Shown in pieces: positions 18,273 to 25,370 of a stretch of DNA of 64,000 bases. Below the pieces are notes generated by a model. The model saw only the letters and a list, made by a program, of their open reading frames with translations. It did no database searches and had not been told where the DNA came from. Origin of the DNA: Chitinophaga horti (lineage in GTDB: Bacteria; Bacteroidota; Bacteroidia; Chitinophagales; Chitinophagaceae). Location: positions 3,782,001 to 3,846,000 of the forward strand of contig NZ_CP107006.1 in assembly GCF_022867795.2 (NCBI RefSeq), written 5' to 3'. Within the stretch, counting starts at the first letter, position 1, and the number at the start of each line of letters is the position of its first letter. The translations under genes were made by a program, and so were the position numbers.

Positions 18273-19224
18273 AACGAACTTTTAATTGAACGGTGAAGAA
18301 GCCAGCTTCAGGCTGTATGTGCAGACTATGTTCGCCGGGATACAACAATTGCAAACGGCGACGTATATTTTTCAATCCTATTCCATCAGCGATCACTGGC
18401 TGCGACTTACTCACAGCATTACGACAATAGAAGTGCAGCAAACCACGGTCCGCATGCAACTGCAACATGACGGGTGATGCGGTCACATCTCCATGTTTAA
18501 AAATATTCTCTACCAATGGCAACAATAGCAAAGGCGGAATGGGCGCATCCTTTATGGCAAAATGCGTTTGCAATTGTAGTGGCTGCGGATAACGAAGCTG
18601 TTGTAGTTGCAGGTATTCGCGAATGCAACGTAGTTCATCTTCCAGCGGAATAAAAGCAGGCCGCCGCGCGTAAAGAAACCGCAGCATCGCATGCAGGCTC
18701 TTAAAGGCAGGCAATGCGGCGGCGGAACGATCTTCTGCCAGCGCGTAAATATTATTCAAACTATTGAACAGGAAATGCGGATGCAGTTGCATATGCAGGA
18801 GGTCGCGCTCCGCCTGCATGCTACCGGCTGCGGTTTCCCTGCTTTCGAGCGCTTGCTGCCGCGCGTATCTTACAAAGAAAAAGACGGCCGTAAACAGCGG
18901 CATGGCCAATATCACATGCGGCCCCTTCGCATAATAGTATTCCCAGGGAAATCCGCCCCCATACACAAGGTGACGCCTGACCAGCTGCATGCCTGCAAAG
19001 GCTGTTAATGCTAAGGCAGTGCCGAGTATAGGCCGATTGCGATAATACCTGACGAGCAACCAGTAAGGCAATGCCGTAGCGCCCAGCCATAACAGGTACT
19101 CGCGCACATTAAACCAAATGCTATACTGACGGTACAGCCACGCGACAGGCGGCGCCCAACAGATGTTCGTCCACCCGTACCATAACGTATAAAACAAGAG
19201 GAAGTATGACCAGCGGGGCTTCAT
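18265..19224 (-). CDS. LytS-type sensor histidine kinase (His_kinase family)
   Basis: A 319-residue membrane kinase of the LytS/YehU type. Four or more transmembrane segments occupy residues 5-120. They are followed by the His_kinase box MQLHPHFLFNSLNNIY (phospho-acceptor His150), the FIPLEDELRCIREYLQLQQLR segment and a compact ATPase domain with N box PLLLLPLVENIFKHG and G box ADGIGLKNIRRRL. It is the first gene of a three-gene operon (kinase, kinase-like membrane protein, LytTR regulator) with 8-base overlaps at both junctions. No separate input domain is visible, so the signal is probably sensed in the membrane region. Confidence 0.92.
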   Translation of the reverse strand: MKPRWSYFLLFYTLWYGWTNICWAPPVAWLYRQYSIWFNVREYLLWLGATALPYWLLVRYYRNRPILGTALALTAFAGMQLVRRHLVYGGGFPWEYYYAKGPHVILAMPLFTAVFFFVRYARQQALESRETAAGSMQAERDLLHMQLHPHFLFNSLNNIYALAEDRSAAALPAFKSLHAMLRFLYARRPAFIPLEDELRCIREYLQLQQLRYPQPLQLQTHFAIKDAPIPPLLLLPLVENIFKHGDVTASPVMLQLHADRGLLHFYCRNAVSKSQPVIADGIGLKNIRRRLQLLYPGEHSLHIQPEAGFFTVQLKVRYA

Positions 19225-19322
19225 ACTATAAATCTACACAATACCGCGGCAACGGGAAACAGGTTGGCAGAACAAAACGGGCTGTTCGCAGAAATGGCAC
19301 TCTTGGGTACGCTGCATGCGGG

Positions 19323-19330
19323 TAGCTTTG
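19323..19330 (+). promoter_or_regulatory. Bacteroidota -7 element of the serine hydrolase gene
   Basis: TAGCTTTG matches TAnnTTTG exactly. A TTG 17 bases upstream (19303-19305) could be the -33 element. Only five bases separate it from the ATG at 19336, implying a leaderless or nearly leaderless mRNA. Confidence 0.5.
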
Positions 19331-19335
19331 ACATT

Positions 19336-20658
19336 ATGAAACTATACTTATCATTTTTGGCCCTCCTGCTGGCAGGCCCGATCTGCGCACAGGATACCCT
19401 GATCGACAGTCTCTTTACAGCTACAGAACCCGGCGGTGTGATATTGGTGGCACGCGGCGACCAGGTAGTGTATGAACGTGCGTTTGGCATGGCAAACATG
19501 GAACTGAACGTGCCTATGCGCCGTGAAATGGTCTTCAATATCGGCTCGGTCACTAAACAGTTTACGGCCATTGCCATATTGCAATTGGTAGAGCAGGGGA
19601 AACTTTCTTTGCAGGATACGGTAGGCAGTTTCCTGAAAGGTTATGTTGGCGGACAGGCAACGGTCGCGCAACTACTGACCCATACCGCAGGCATACCTAA
19701 TGCGGCAAGTGCGCAATCGCTTATTGCCAAAGGCCGCGGCTGGCTATCGGCGGCAGATGTGATGAGTACATTCAAAGATCAACCACTTACCTTCGTTCCG
19801 GGTACCAACTGGGCCTACAGTAATTCGGGCTACCAGTTGCTCGGCTACATCATTGAACAGGTAAGTAACATGTCATATGAGGATTACATCACCCGTCAGG
19901 TGCTTCAACCTGCAGGCATGGCGCATGCCTTGTTTGGCAACGATATGTGGCTGGTGCCTAACCGAGCCTCCTCCTACATTTACACACGGCGCGGCGTGGA
20001 GAATGCAGTTAACGCCAACGCTCAGATTCCTTATTCGGCCGGTGCTTTACAAGCTACTGCAGCTGATATCTTTGCCTGGTACCGATCAGTTACTACACAT
20101 AAGATGGTGCAACCCACCACACTCCAGCAGGCATGGTCGCGTGCACGAATTACATCTGGCCGGCAACCGGACTATGGCTTTGGCTGGACGATCGGCCACC
20201 TCGGCGGCCATCCGCTGGTAGAACACAGTGGTAACTTCGGTGGATTTATGTCGCACGTGATGTATTTCCCTAAAGATTCGCTACTTGTATGTGTATTATT
20301 CAACTTTCGCAGGCAACTGCCGGAAATACTGGCTACACGTATTGCGGGCAGGTATCTTGGTGTAGATGCTGAATATACGCCGGTAGCTTTGCACGCCACA
20401 CAACTGGCTACTTATGCCGGGAATTATCTCGATGACTCGCGAACAACCACTAAGCTCGGCTTTGAAAACGGGCGGCTATTTTACCAGAAACCCGGCGGCC
20501 CTAAGTGGTGGATCGTGCCGGTAGGTAAAGATCTGTTCAATGCAGAAAACACCAGCACCCTTTTTCAGTTTGTCCGAAACAAAAACGGCTCGATTATGCG
20601 CCTCGATATTGGAACAACGAGAAATACGGATAAATATAGTTTAACGCCCGCGCCATAA
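19336..20658 (+). CDS. Secreted serine hydrolase, class C beta-lactamase/esterase fold
   Basis: A 440-residue periplasmic serine hydrolase of the beta-lactamase-related family, which includes DD-peptidases, esterases and class C enzymes. The ATG at 19336 gives the signal peptide MKLYLSFLALLLAGPICAQ. The active-site motifs are complete: S-V-T-K (Ser71, Lys74) in FNIGSVTKQFTA, Y-S-N in NWAYSNSGYQLLGYI, and H-S-G in VEHSGNFGGF. LLTHTAGIPN is the usual conserved block. A C-terminal domain of about 90 residues (TPVALHATQLATYAGNY onwards) resembles a DUF3471-type lipocalin-like module. It stands alone, divergent from the LytS operon. True beta-lactam hydrolysis cannot be told from sequence. Confidence 0.9.
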   Translation: MKLYLSFLALLLAGPICAQDTLIDSLFTATEPGGVILVARGDQVVYERAFGMANMELNVPMRREMVFNIGSVTKQFTAIAILQLVEQGKLSLQDTVGSFLKGYVGGQATVAQLLTHTAGIPNAASAQSLIAKGRGWLSAADVMSTFKDQPLTFVPGTNWAYSNSGYQLLGYIIEQVSNMSYEDYITRQVLQPAGMAHALFGNDMWLVPNRASSYIYTRRGVENAVNANAQIPYSAGALQATAADIFAWYRSVTTHKMVQPTTLQQAWSRARITSGRQPDYGFGWTIGHLGGHPLVEHSGNFGGFMSHVMYFPKDSLLVCVLFNFRRQLPEILATRIAGRYLGVDAEYTPVALHATQLATYAGNYLDDSRTTTKLGFENGRLFYQKPGGPKWWIVPVGKDLFNAENTSTLFQFVRNKNGSIMRLDIGTTRNTDKYSLTPAP

Positions 20659-20719
20659 TTCACACCAGTTTATCACGACGAGCGCTCTCAAAAACCTGAT
20701 TAAAATCATCCTCAAAAAT

Positions 20720-20739
20720 AAAAGACAAAATAATCCTTT
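20720..20739 (+). promoter_or_regulatory. Putative Rrf2 operator, autoregulatory site
   Basis: AAAAGAC-N6-ATCCTTT is an imperfect 7-6-7 inverted repeat. It ends 15 bases before the -7 element at 20755, where it would cover the -33 region. The same sequence in the opposite orientation occurs upstream of the flavohaemoglobin gene at 21237-21256. Confidence 0.55.
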
Positions 20740-20754
20740 ATTATATTTTCGCCC

Positions 20755-20762
20755 TATCTTTG
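20755..20762 (+). promoter_or_regulatory. Bacteroidota -7 element of the Rrf2 gene
   Basis: TATCTTTG matches TAnnTTTG exactly, 15 bases before the ATG at 20778. Confidence 0.55.
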
Positions 20763-20777
20763 CCCTATCAAAACATT

Positions 20778-21218
20778 ATGAGCGTTTTTTCAAAGACATG
20801 CGAATATGCCATCCGGGCGGTATTTTATATCGCGCACCGTACCATGGACGGGTCCAGGGTGGGTATTAAGGAGATAGCAGCGGAGATAGATTCCCCCGAA
20901 AGTTTCCTCGCAAAGATACTGCAAGACCTTAGCCGCAAAGGATTGATACAGTCAATGAAAGGACCGAACGGCGGTTTCTACCTCGAACCTAAAAGTATGA
21001 AACGCCCGCTCGCTGATATTGTTACGGCGATAGACGGCGAAGAAGTATTTAAAGGCTGCGGCATGGGCCTGAAACATTGCTCCGAAAAGCATCCTTGTCC
21101 GCTCCATAAACAATTCAAAAAGGTGCGTAACGAGTTGTCGCATATGCTCAACACCACCAGCATCGGGCAGTTCAATAAGGATTTATTGAACGGGCAGCTG
21201 GCACTCAGAAAAGACTAA
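20778..21218 (+). CDS. Rrf2-family transcriptional regulator, NsrR/IscR-like
   Basis: A 146-residue Rrf2 regulator. The winged helix-turn-helix opens with SVFSKTCEYAIRAVFYIAHR and includes SPESFLAKILQDLSRKGLIQS and GPNGGFYL. Three cysteines in the effector region (GCGMGLKHCSEKHPC, spacing C-X6-C-X5-C) fit an iron-sulfur cluster like those of NsrR and IscR. The ATG at 20778 is used; a TTG 18 bases upstream lies inside the -7 promoter element. It is followed 71 bases later by flavohaemoglobin, and both genes carry the same palindrome upstream. A nitric-oxide-responsive repressor of hmp that also controls itself is therefore likely. Confidence 0.9.
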   Translation: MSVFSKTCEYAIRAVFYIAHRTMDGSRVGIKEIAAEIDSPESFLAKILQDLSRKGLIQSMKGPNGGFYLEPKSMKRPLADIVTAIDGEEVFKGCGMGLKHCSEKHPCPLHKQFKKVRNELSHMLNTTSIGQFNKDLLNGQLALRKD

Positions 21219-21236
21219 CTATTTTTTTATTCTAAT

Positions 21237-21256
21237 AAAGGATAAAAAGGTCTTAT
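21237..21256 (+). promoter_or_regulatory. Putative Rrf2 operator upstream of flavohaemoglobin gene
   Basis: AAAGGAT-N6-GTCTTAT. Read on the minus strand, the site at 20720-20739 gives AAAGGAT-N6-GTCTTTT, with flanking AAT also shared. It lies 34 bases before the hmp start, over the expected promoter. Confidence 0.55.
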
Positions 21257-21289
21257 TATATTTATTCAACTTTATTAAACAGCAAACAG

Positions 21290-22489
21290 ATGATGACCAC
21301 TGCACAGAAGGAGTTGGTAAAAGCTACCGTGCCTGTTTTAAAAGAAGCCGGCGTAATTCTCACCTCACATTTTTACAAGCGTATGTTCAGCCATAATCCT
21401 GAACTGAAGCATATATTCAACATGGGCAACCAGCAGAACAACAAACAGCAAACAGCCCTGGCAATGGCGGTTTTGGCTTATGCAGAACATATCGAAAACC
21501 CTGCAGTATTACTGCCGGTGATCGACAGCATCGGACAAAAGCATACAAGTCTGGACATACGCCCGGAACATTACCAGATCGTGGGTAAACACCTGATCGC
21601 GGCAATCAGCGAGGTACTCGGCGAGGCTGCTACACCGGATTTACTCGACGCCTGGACGGCCGCCTATATACAACTGGCGGGCATCATGTCCGGACATGAG
21701 TCAACATTATACCAGGCTCAAACTGCCAAACAAGGTGGCTGGACTGGCTGGCGGCCATTCATCGTTAAACAGAAAGTACAGGAATCGACGGAGATCACAT
21801 CCTTCTATTTATATCCTGCGGATGGCGGACCTGTTGCAGATTTTACGCCCGGGCAATATCTGAGCGTAAGACTGTTCCTCCCTGAAATAAACCTGCTGCA
21901 ACCTCGCCAGTACAGCCTATCGGCAGCACCCAACGGCAAATACTATCGCATCTCTGTAAAAAAAGAACGCGGCAGTCAACACCCGGATGGGATGATTAGC
22001 AACAGGCTACACGACTTCATCAAAGAGGGCGACCTGATCGATGTATCCGCGCCTGCAGGCAGTTTCGTGCTACAGCCGGAAAGCAAACAAGTGGTATTTA
22101 TCAGCGGCGGCGTAGGCCAAACACCGCTAATCAGTATGCTCGAAAGCCTGATACAATCTGGCAGCCAGCAACCGATTACGTGGATACACGGTTGCCGGAA
22201 CCGCGAAGTACATGCCTTTCAGCAACAGCTGCAGCAATGGACAACGCAGCACGAACATATCAGCCAGCACCTATTTTACGATCAGCATGAAGGTGATGCT
22301 GCCGTTAATACGGGCTATGTCGACCTGGAGAAGATCGCAGACACCGTAGTACAGCCTGACACACGTTACTACATCTGCGGCCCTGCAGTCTTTATCAGGA
22401 AACATTACCAATTTCTCACGGAAAAAGGGGTAAACCGGGCAGACATTCATCTCGAAGAATTTGGTCCGGCCTCCTTACAACTTAATTAG
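21290..22489 (+). CDS. hmp: Flavohaemoglobin (nitric oxide dioxygenase)
   Basis: A 399-residue flavohaemoglobin, which oxidises nitric oxide to nitrate using NAD(P)H, FAD and haem. Residues 1-140 form the globin domain (HFYKRMFSHNPELKHIFN; proximal-His region AYAEHIENP and EHYQIVGKHLIAAI). Residues 150-260 form the FAD-binding reductase domain (ADFTPGQYLSVRL, RQYSLSAAPNGKYYRISVKK), and the NAD domain shows FISGGVGQTPLISML and YYICGPAVFI. The length is typical of Hmp. It lies downstream of an Rrf2/NsrR-like regulator and carries the shared palindrome in its promoter, so induction by nitric oxide is expected. Two in-frame ATGs (21290, 21293) are possible starts. Confidence 0.95.
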   Translation: MMTTAQKELVKATVPVLKEAGVILTSHFYKRMFSHNPELKHIFNMGNQQNNKQQTALAMAVLAYAEHIENPAVLLPVIDSIGQKHTSLDIRPEHYQIVGKHLIAAISEVLGEAATPDLLDAWTAAYIQLAGIMSGHESTLYQAQTAKQGGWTGWRPFIVKQKVQESTEITSFYLYPADGGPVADFTPGQYLSVRLFLPEINLLQPRQYSLSAAPNGKYYRISVKKERGSQHPDGMISNRLHDFIKEGDLIDVSAPAGSFVLQPESKQVVFISGGVGQTPLISMLESLIQSGSQQPITWIHGCRNREVHAFQQQLQQWTTQHEHISQHLFYDQHEGDAAVNTGYVDLEKIADTVVQPDTRYYICGPAVFIRKHYQFLTEKGVNRADIHLEEFGPASLQLN

Positions 22490-22510
22490 TCTGCAACGTT
22501 GCCTATCAAC

Positions 22511-22545
22511 AAAAAGGGGGAACCGGTCATGGTTTCCCCTTTTAC
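22511..22545 (+). terminator. Terminator after flavohaemoglobin gene
   Basis: AAAAGGGG-GAACC and GGTTT-CCCCTTTT form a long stem around a GGTCAT loop (about 22512-22544), with T residues at the 3' end. It lies just past the hmp stop. Confidence 0.8.
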
Positions 22546-22581
22546 ATGTAGATAATTCGGTCTATCTTAACCGCAAATCCC

Positions 22582-22857
22582 ATGAAACCTATGACGGAAG
22601 AACGTATCGAATTGATCACCGTTTTTAAGAAAGATATCGGGCAGCCCGACGCGGAAAAATTGCTTGCCGCACATCAGCTTACTTACAGGAAAGGCATGGA
22701 CTCCAGCCGGGGCAAACTCTATTTCCAGAGAACAGGACCTAAATTCATTCTCACTTTCGATAGCGACGCCGCCAGGGAAGCGATGATAACGCTATTGGAA
22801 CAGCAGGAGAACATACATGAAGTATACATCCCGGACTGGACAAAGTGTAAGGATTAA
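22582..22857 (+). CDS. Small protein of unknown function
   Basis: A 91-residue, soluble, mixed-charge protein without signal peptide or membrane segment. The start is MKPMTEERIEL at 22582, or the ATG at 22591. The pattern of two helices (QPDAEKLLAAHQL, REAMITLLEQQENI) around strands (KLYFQRTGPKFILTF, HEVYIPDW) suggests a small alpha/beta fold. I do not recognise the family. It has its own position after the hmp terminator and is convergent with the HopJ gene. Base composition is like its neighbours, so it is probably a real gene. Confidence 0.65.
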   Translation: MKPMTEERIELITVFKKDIGQPDAEKLLAAHQLTYRKGMDSSRGKLYFQRTGPKFILTFDSDAAREAMITLLEQQENIHEVYIPDWTKCKD

Positions 22858-22883
22858 AAAAGGAGCGATGTAACACCGCTCCT
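22855..22883 (-). terminator. Terminator between convergent genes
   Basis: AGGAGCG (22861-22867) pairs with CGCTCCT (22877-22883). The A tract before it on the plus strand becomes a T tract on the minus strand, so it mainly ends the HopJ-family gene. Confidence 0.75.
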
Positions 22884-22891
22884 TCTCCTGG

Positions 22892-23233
22892 TTATTTTGC
22901 AGTCAGCGCCTGGCTTTCAAACTTGATACCGTCCCAACCATTTGCCATAAACTGGCGGATGTTCTGATGATCTGCGCCATCGGGAGTAGCGAGTACCGCC
23001 TGGTAATGTTCAGCGAACAGGTGCAGCGTGTCTTCTTTGGAAAGGCCGTTCAGTTGCGCAAAAGCAAATACCTTTGCGCTACCCTGGTTCTGTGTTGCCT
23101 CATTGAACGCCTCGCCATTTTTGAACGCAGCTGGCGTATGCTGATAATATGTTTCGATAAATTCCAGCACTTCTTTAAAAGTGATCGTGTTGCTTTTCAG
23201 TTGCCCAAGCAATGTATGTAATTGTTCTTTCAT
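22892..23233 (-). CDS. HopJ type III effector family protein
   Basis: A 113-residue protein of the HopJ family (Pfam HopJ), named after a Pseudomonas effector but widespread in bacteria without type III secretion. The conserved core is clear: FIETYYQHTPAAFKNG, then NQGSAKVFAFAQLNGLSKE, HLFAEHYQ and DGADHQNIRQFMANGWDGI. The start used is the ATG at 23233 (MKEQLHTLLGQL). Extending to 23290 would read through the promoter. A -7 element lies at 23254-23261. No secretion genes are near, so a housekeeping role rather than a virulence role is expected. The biochemical function is unknown. Confidence 0.88.
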   Translation of the reverse strand: MKEQLHTLLGQLKSNTITFKEVLEFIETYYQHTPAAFKNGEAFNEATQNQGSAKVFAFAQLNGLSKEDTLHLFAEHYQAVLATPDGADHQNIRQFMANGWDGIKFESQALTAK

Positions 23234-23253
23234 CGCATTTATGTTTGACGCGG

Positions 23254-23261
23254 CAAAAATA
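23254..23261 (-). promoter_or_regulatory. Bacteroidota -7 element of the HopJ-family gene
   Basis: On the minus strand TATTTTTG matches TAnnTTTG exactly, 20 bases before the ATG at 23233. Confidence 0.5.
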
Positions 23262-23365
23262 AAAAAATCGCGGCATCCGGCGGCGGTCATGTTTATTGCG
23301 TATCAATCTTTTATCATTTTGATTCATTTTCGGGGGATGTGGTGCCGCGTAACACCTGGCTGCCT

Positions 23366-23373
23366 TAAGTTTG
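23366..23373 (+). promoter_or_regulatory. Bacteroidota -7 element of the acyltransferase gene
   Basis: TAAGTTTG matches TAnnTTTG exactly and is followed by CGGC and then the ATG at 23378. The same arrangement (TAATTTTG-CGGC-ATG) precedes pdxJ, and a near match precedes the PolX gene. Confidence 0.55.
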
Positions 23374-23377
23374 CGGC

Positions 23378-24451
23378 ATGCATGAAAATTCCACGATCAG
23401 CCTGACGCCAACCAGGCAACATTTCGAAATACTGGATGGCCTGCGCGGCATCGCCGCCATCGCGGTGGTGATCTTTCATTTTATGGAAATTGCCGTGCCG
23501 GATTACAACAACAGTTTTATTGCACATGCTTATTTGTCGGTGGATTTTTTCTTCTGTTTATCCGGCTTCGTGATCGCTTACGCCTACGACGACCGGCTGC
23601 AAAAGATAGGAACAATGGCTTTTTTGAAACTTCGTCTCATCAGGCTGCATCCGTTGGTGATCATTGCATCTGTCGTAGGACTCATTGTTTTTGTATTGGA
23701 TCCGTTCAGCCAGCTGTGGATGAAATATGCAGCCAGGCTGCCTTTGATGTTCGTTGCCTCCTGCCTGATGATCCCGTATCCGCTGGTGCATGAGCGTTAC
23801 TTCAACCTGTTTCACCTCAATCCGCCCACCTGGTCGCTGTTTTGGGAATACATCGCTAATATATTATACGCCCTTGTACTGGTACGGTTACGGAACAAGT
23901 GGCTGTGGGCACTGGTGGGCCTTGGCGCTATCGCTCTTTATTTTGAAGCACAGGCATCCGGCTTCCTGGGTGTAGGATGGGGTGGTGATAACTTCCGTGG
24001 TGGCGGAGTACGTGTGGCATTTTCCTTTGTTGCAGGGATGCTGGTATATCGTTCGAGGTGGATCATCCGCCATCCGTTTGGCTTTGCGGGCATTGGTACG
24101 TTACTGGCTATGGTATTTATCATCCCCTATTCAAATACCTATAACAAAATCATCGACCCTACGATCGTTGTATTCTTCCTGCCATTGCTGGTTGCATTGG
24201 GCGCCGGCGCTACGTTACATAACCGTGCCAAAGCGATCTGCAGGTTTTCGGGTAACATCTCCTATCCGCTGTATATGATCCACTACCCTTTCATCTGGCT
24301 GTTTATGAGTTATGTGGAGAAGCAAAAACCTTCGCTTACGCAAATGCTCGTTATAACCGCTGCGGGCACGTTATTATTGATAGGACTGGCCTATTTCGTA
24401 TTTGCTTACCTGGACGAGCCTTTACGAAAGTGGTTTAGAAAAAAGTCGTAA
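23378..24451 (+). CDS. Acyltransferase 3 family membrane protein (OafA/YrhL type)
   Basis: A 357-residue integral membrane O-acyltransferase with about ten hydrophobic segments. The N-terminal signature DGLRGIAAIAVVIFHFMEI contains the conserved Arg and catalytic-region His of the family. Further matches are YLSVDFFFCLSGFVIAYAYD, KLRLIRLHPL and, near the C-terminus, FSGNISYPLYMIHYPF. Members add acetyl or succinyl groups to surface glycans or antibiotics in the inner membrane. Monogenic here, with a promoter abutting the start and a hairpin terminator after the stop, so its acceptor cannot be inferred from context. Confidence 0.92.
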   Translation: MHENSTISLTPTRQHFEILDGLRGIAAIAVVIFHFMEIAVPDYNNSFIAHAYLSVDFFFCLSGFVIAYAYDDRLQKIGTMAFLKLRLIRLHPLVIIASVVGLIVFVLDPFSQLWMKYAARLPLMFVASCLMIPYPLVHERYFNLFHLNPPTWSLFWEYIANILYALVLVRLRNKWLWALVGLGAIALYFEAQASGFLGVGWGGDNFRGGGVRVAFSFVAGMLVYRSRWIIRHPFGFAGIGTLLAMVFIIPYSNTYNKIIDPTIVVFFLPLLVALGAGATLHNRAKAICRFSGNISYPLYMIHYPFIWLFMSYVEKQKPSLTQMLVITAAGTLLLIGLAYFVFAYLDEPLRKWFRKKS

Positions 24452-24461
24452 GATAAAAAAA

Positions 24462-24495
24462 GCCGCCTCCCTGCGGAGACGGCCATTTTCTTTCC
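24462..24495 (+). terminator. Terminator after acyltransferase gene
   Basis: GCCGCCTCC (24462-24470) and GGAGACGGC (24475-24483) form a 9-bp stem with one mismatch and a 4-base loop. ATTTTCTTTC follows, and an A tract before the stem would allow use in the other direction. Confidence 0.8.
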
Positions 24496-24560
24496 CAGTA
24501 GCGGCACAACAGCTTGTATACTGATGCGCCGCCTGCATGGGTATCTTCCATCTAACAACT

Positions 24561-25370
24561 TTACCATTCGCCTGGTGGCAGCGTAGCGCCGCCGTACAAT
24601 GCATCCAGTAATGCGAAGATTTCCGGATCATAGGTCTTCAGCCTTTCCCGGTTCCAGATATCGTTGTGGATACCATCACCGCCTACGGGACCGGGAGCGT
24701 TTACATCGAAGTAACTTTGCAAACACTCCGCCCAATATTCATCGGGATTGGAGCCGGCGTAAGTATTCGTCCATTTACCGGCAGCAATCGCCTTATCGTA
24801 CAACTGCTGAATTTGTTTCTTGAACGTTCCGTCCATTACTTCCAGCGCCATGTTTTTTACAGCATGACCAAATTCGTGTACCACGATGTTCTCCGTTCTG
24901 TAACGGTCATGACTGTTGCGCAGCGCATCTCCCTCATGCACGCCGCAGGCGCGGTACGTAGGGGAAGGACCAAAGCCTCCGGCATAACGTTTCGCATCCA
25001 GACCAACAGGCCAGCCGGGCAACACATCCGGATAAAAAGTATTGCCGAATACCGCCAGGTACACGCGCTGCCTGCGTAGTTCTGCCACACTGTTCTTTGG
25101 CAGCGTTGACGTAACTACTTTACAAACCGCCTCTACCCTAGCCAGCGCCTCGTCGCTTACGATGGCGGCACTAACAATCGGAATGCTGTCGGTTCCGGCT
25201 ACCAGTGCGCGATACTTTTCGTAGTAATTCGTCAGCCCAAAATGTTTTGACTCACCCGGCGGTATTGCGGGGATCACGACTTCCGGTTCGGGTATCGAAT
25301 CTTTATCCGCTTTGGAGCACCCGCACATGAGGCAGGTGAACAATGCCGCGTATGCAATATTACCAGCCAT
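24561..25370 (-). CDS. Putative HExxH zinc metallopeptidase lipoprotein
   Basis: A 269-residue predicted lipoprotein (lipobox in LFTCLMCGCSKADKD). It has the zinc-protease motif HEFGH (NIVVHEFGHAVKN) and a likely third ligand in EYWAECLQSYFD about 45 residues later, the spacing of gluzincin-like enzymes such as the anthrax lethal-factor-type ATLF group. The family assignment is tentative, but active-site residues are present. Its ATG overlaps the end of the susD-like gene by 11 bases, so it is co-translated with the SusC/SusD pair. A surface protease working with this uptake system is the natural inference, pointing to protein or peptide substrates. Confidence 0.78.
   Translation of the reverse strand: MAGNIAYAALFTCLMCGCSKADKDSIPEPEVVIPAIPPGESKHFGLTNYYEKYRALVAGTDSIPIVSAAIVSDEALARVEAVCKVVTSTLPKNSVAELRRQRVYLAVFGNTFYPDVLPGWPVGLDAKRYAGGFGPSPTYRACGVHEGDALRNSHDRYRTENIVVHEFGHAVKNMALEVMDGTFKKQIQQLYDKAIAAGKWTNTYAGSNPDEYWAECLQSYFDVNAPGPVGGDGIHNDIWNRERLKTYDPEIFALLDALYGGATLPPGEW

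Noticed and set aside
22892..23233. HopJ-family gene as a sign of type III secretion or plant pathogenicity
   Set aside because: The family is widespread in bacteria without type III secretion and no secretion genes are nearby.
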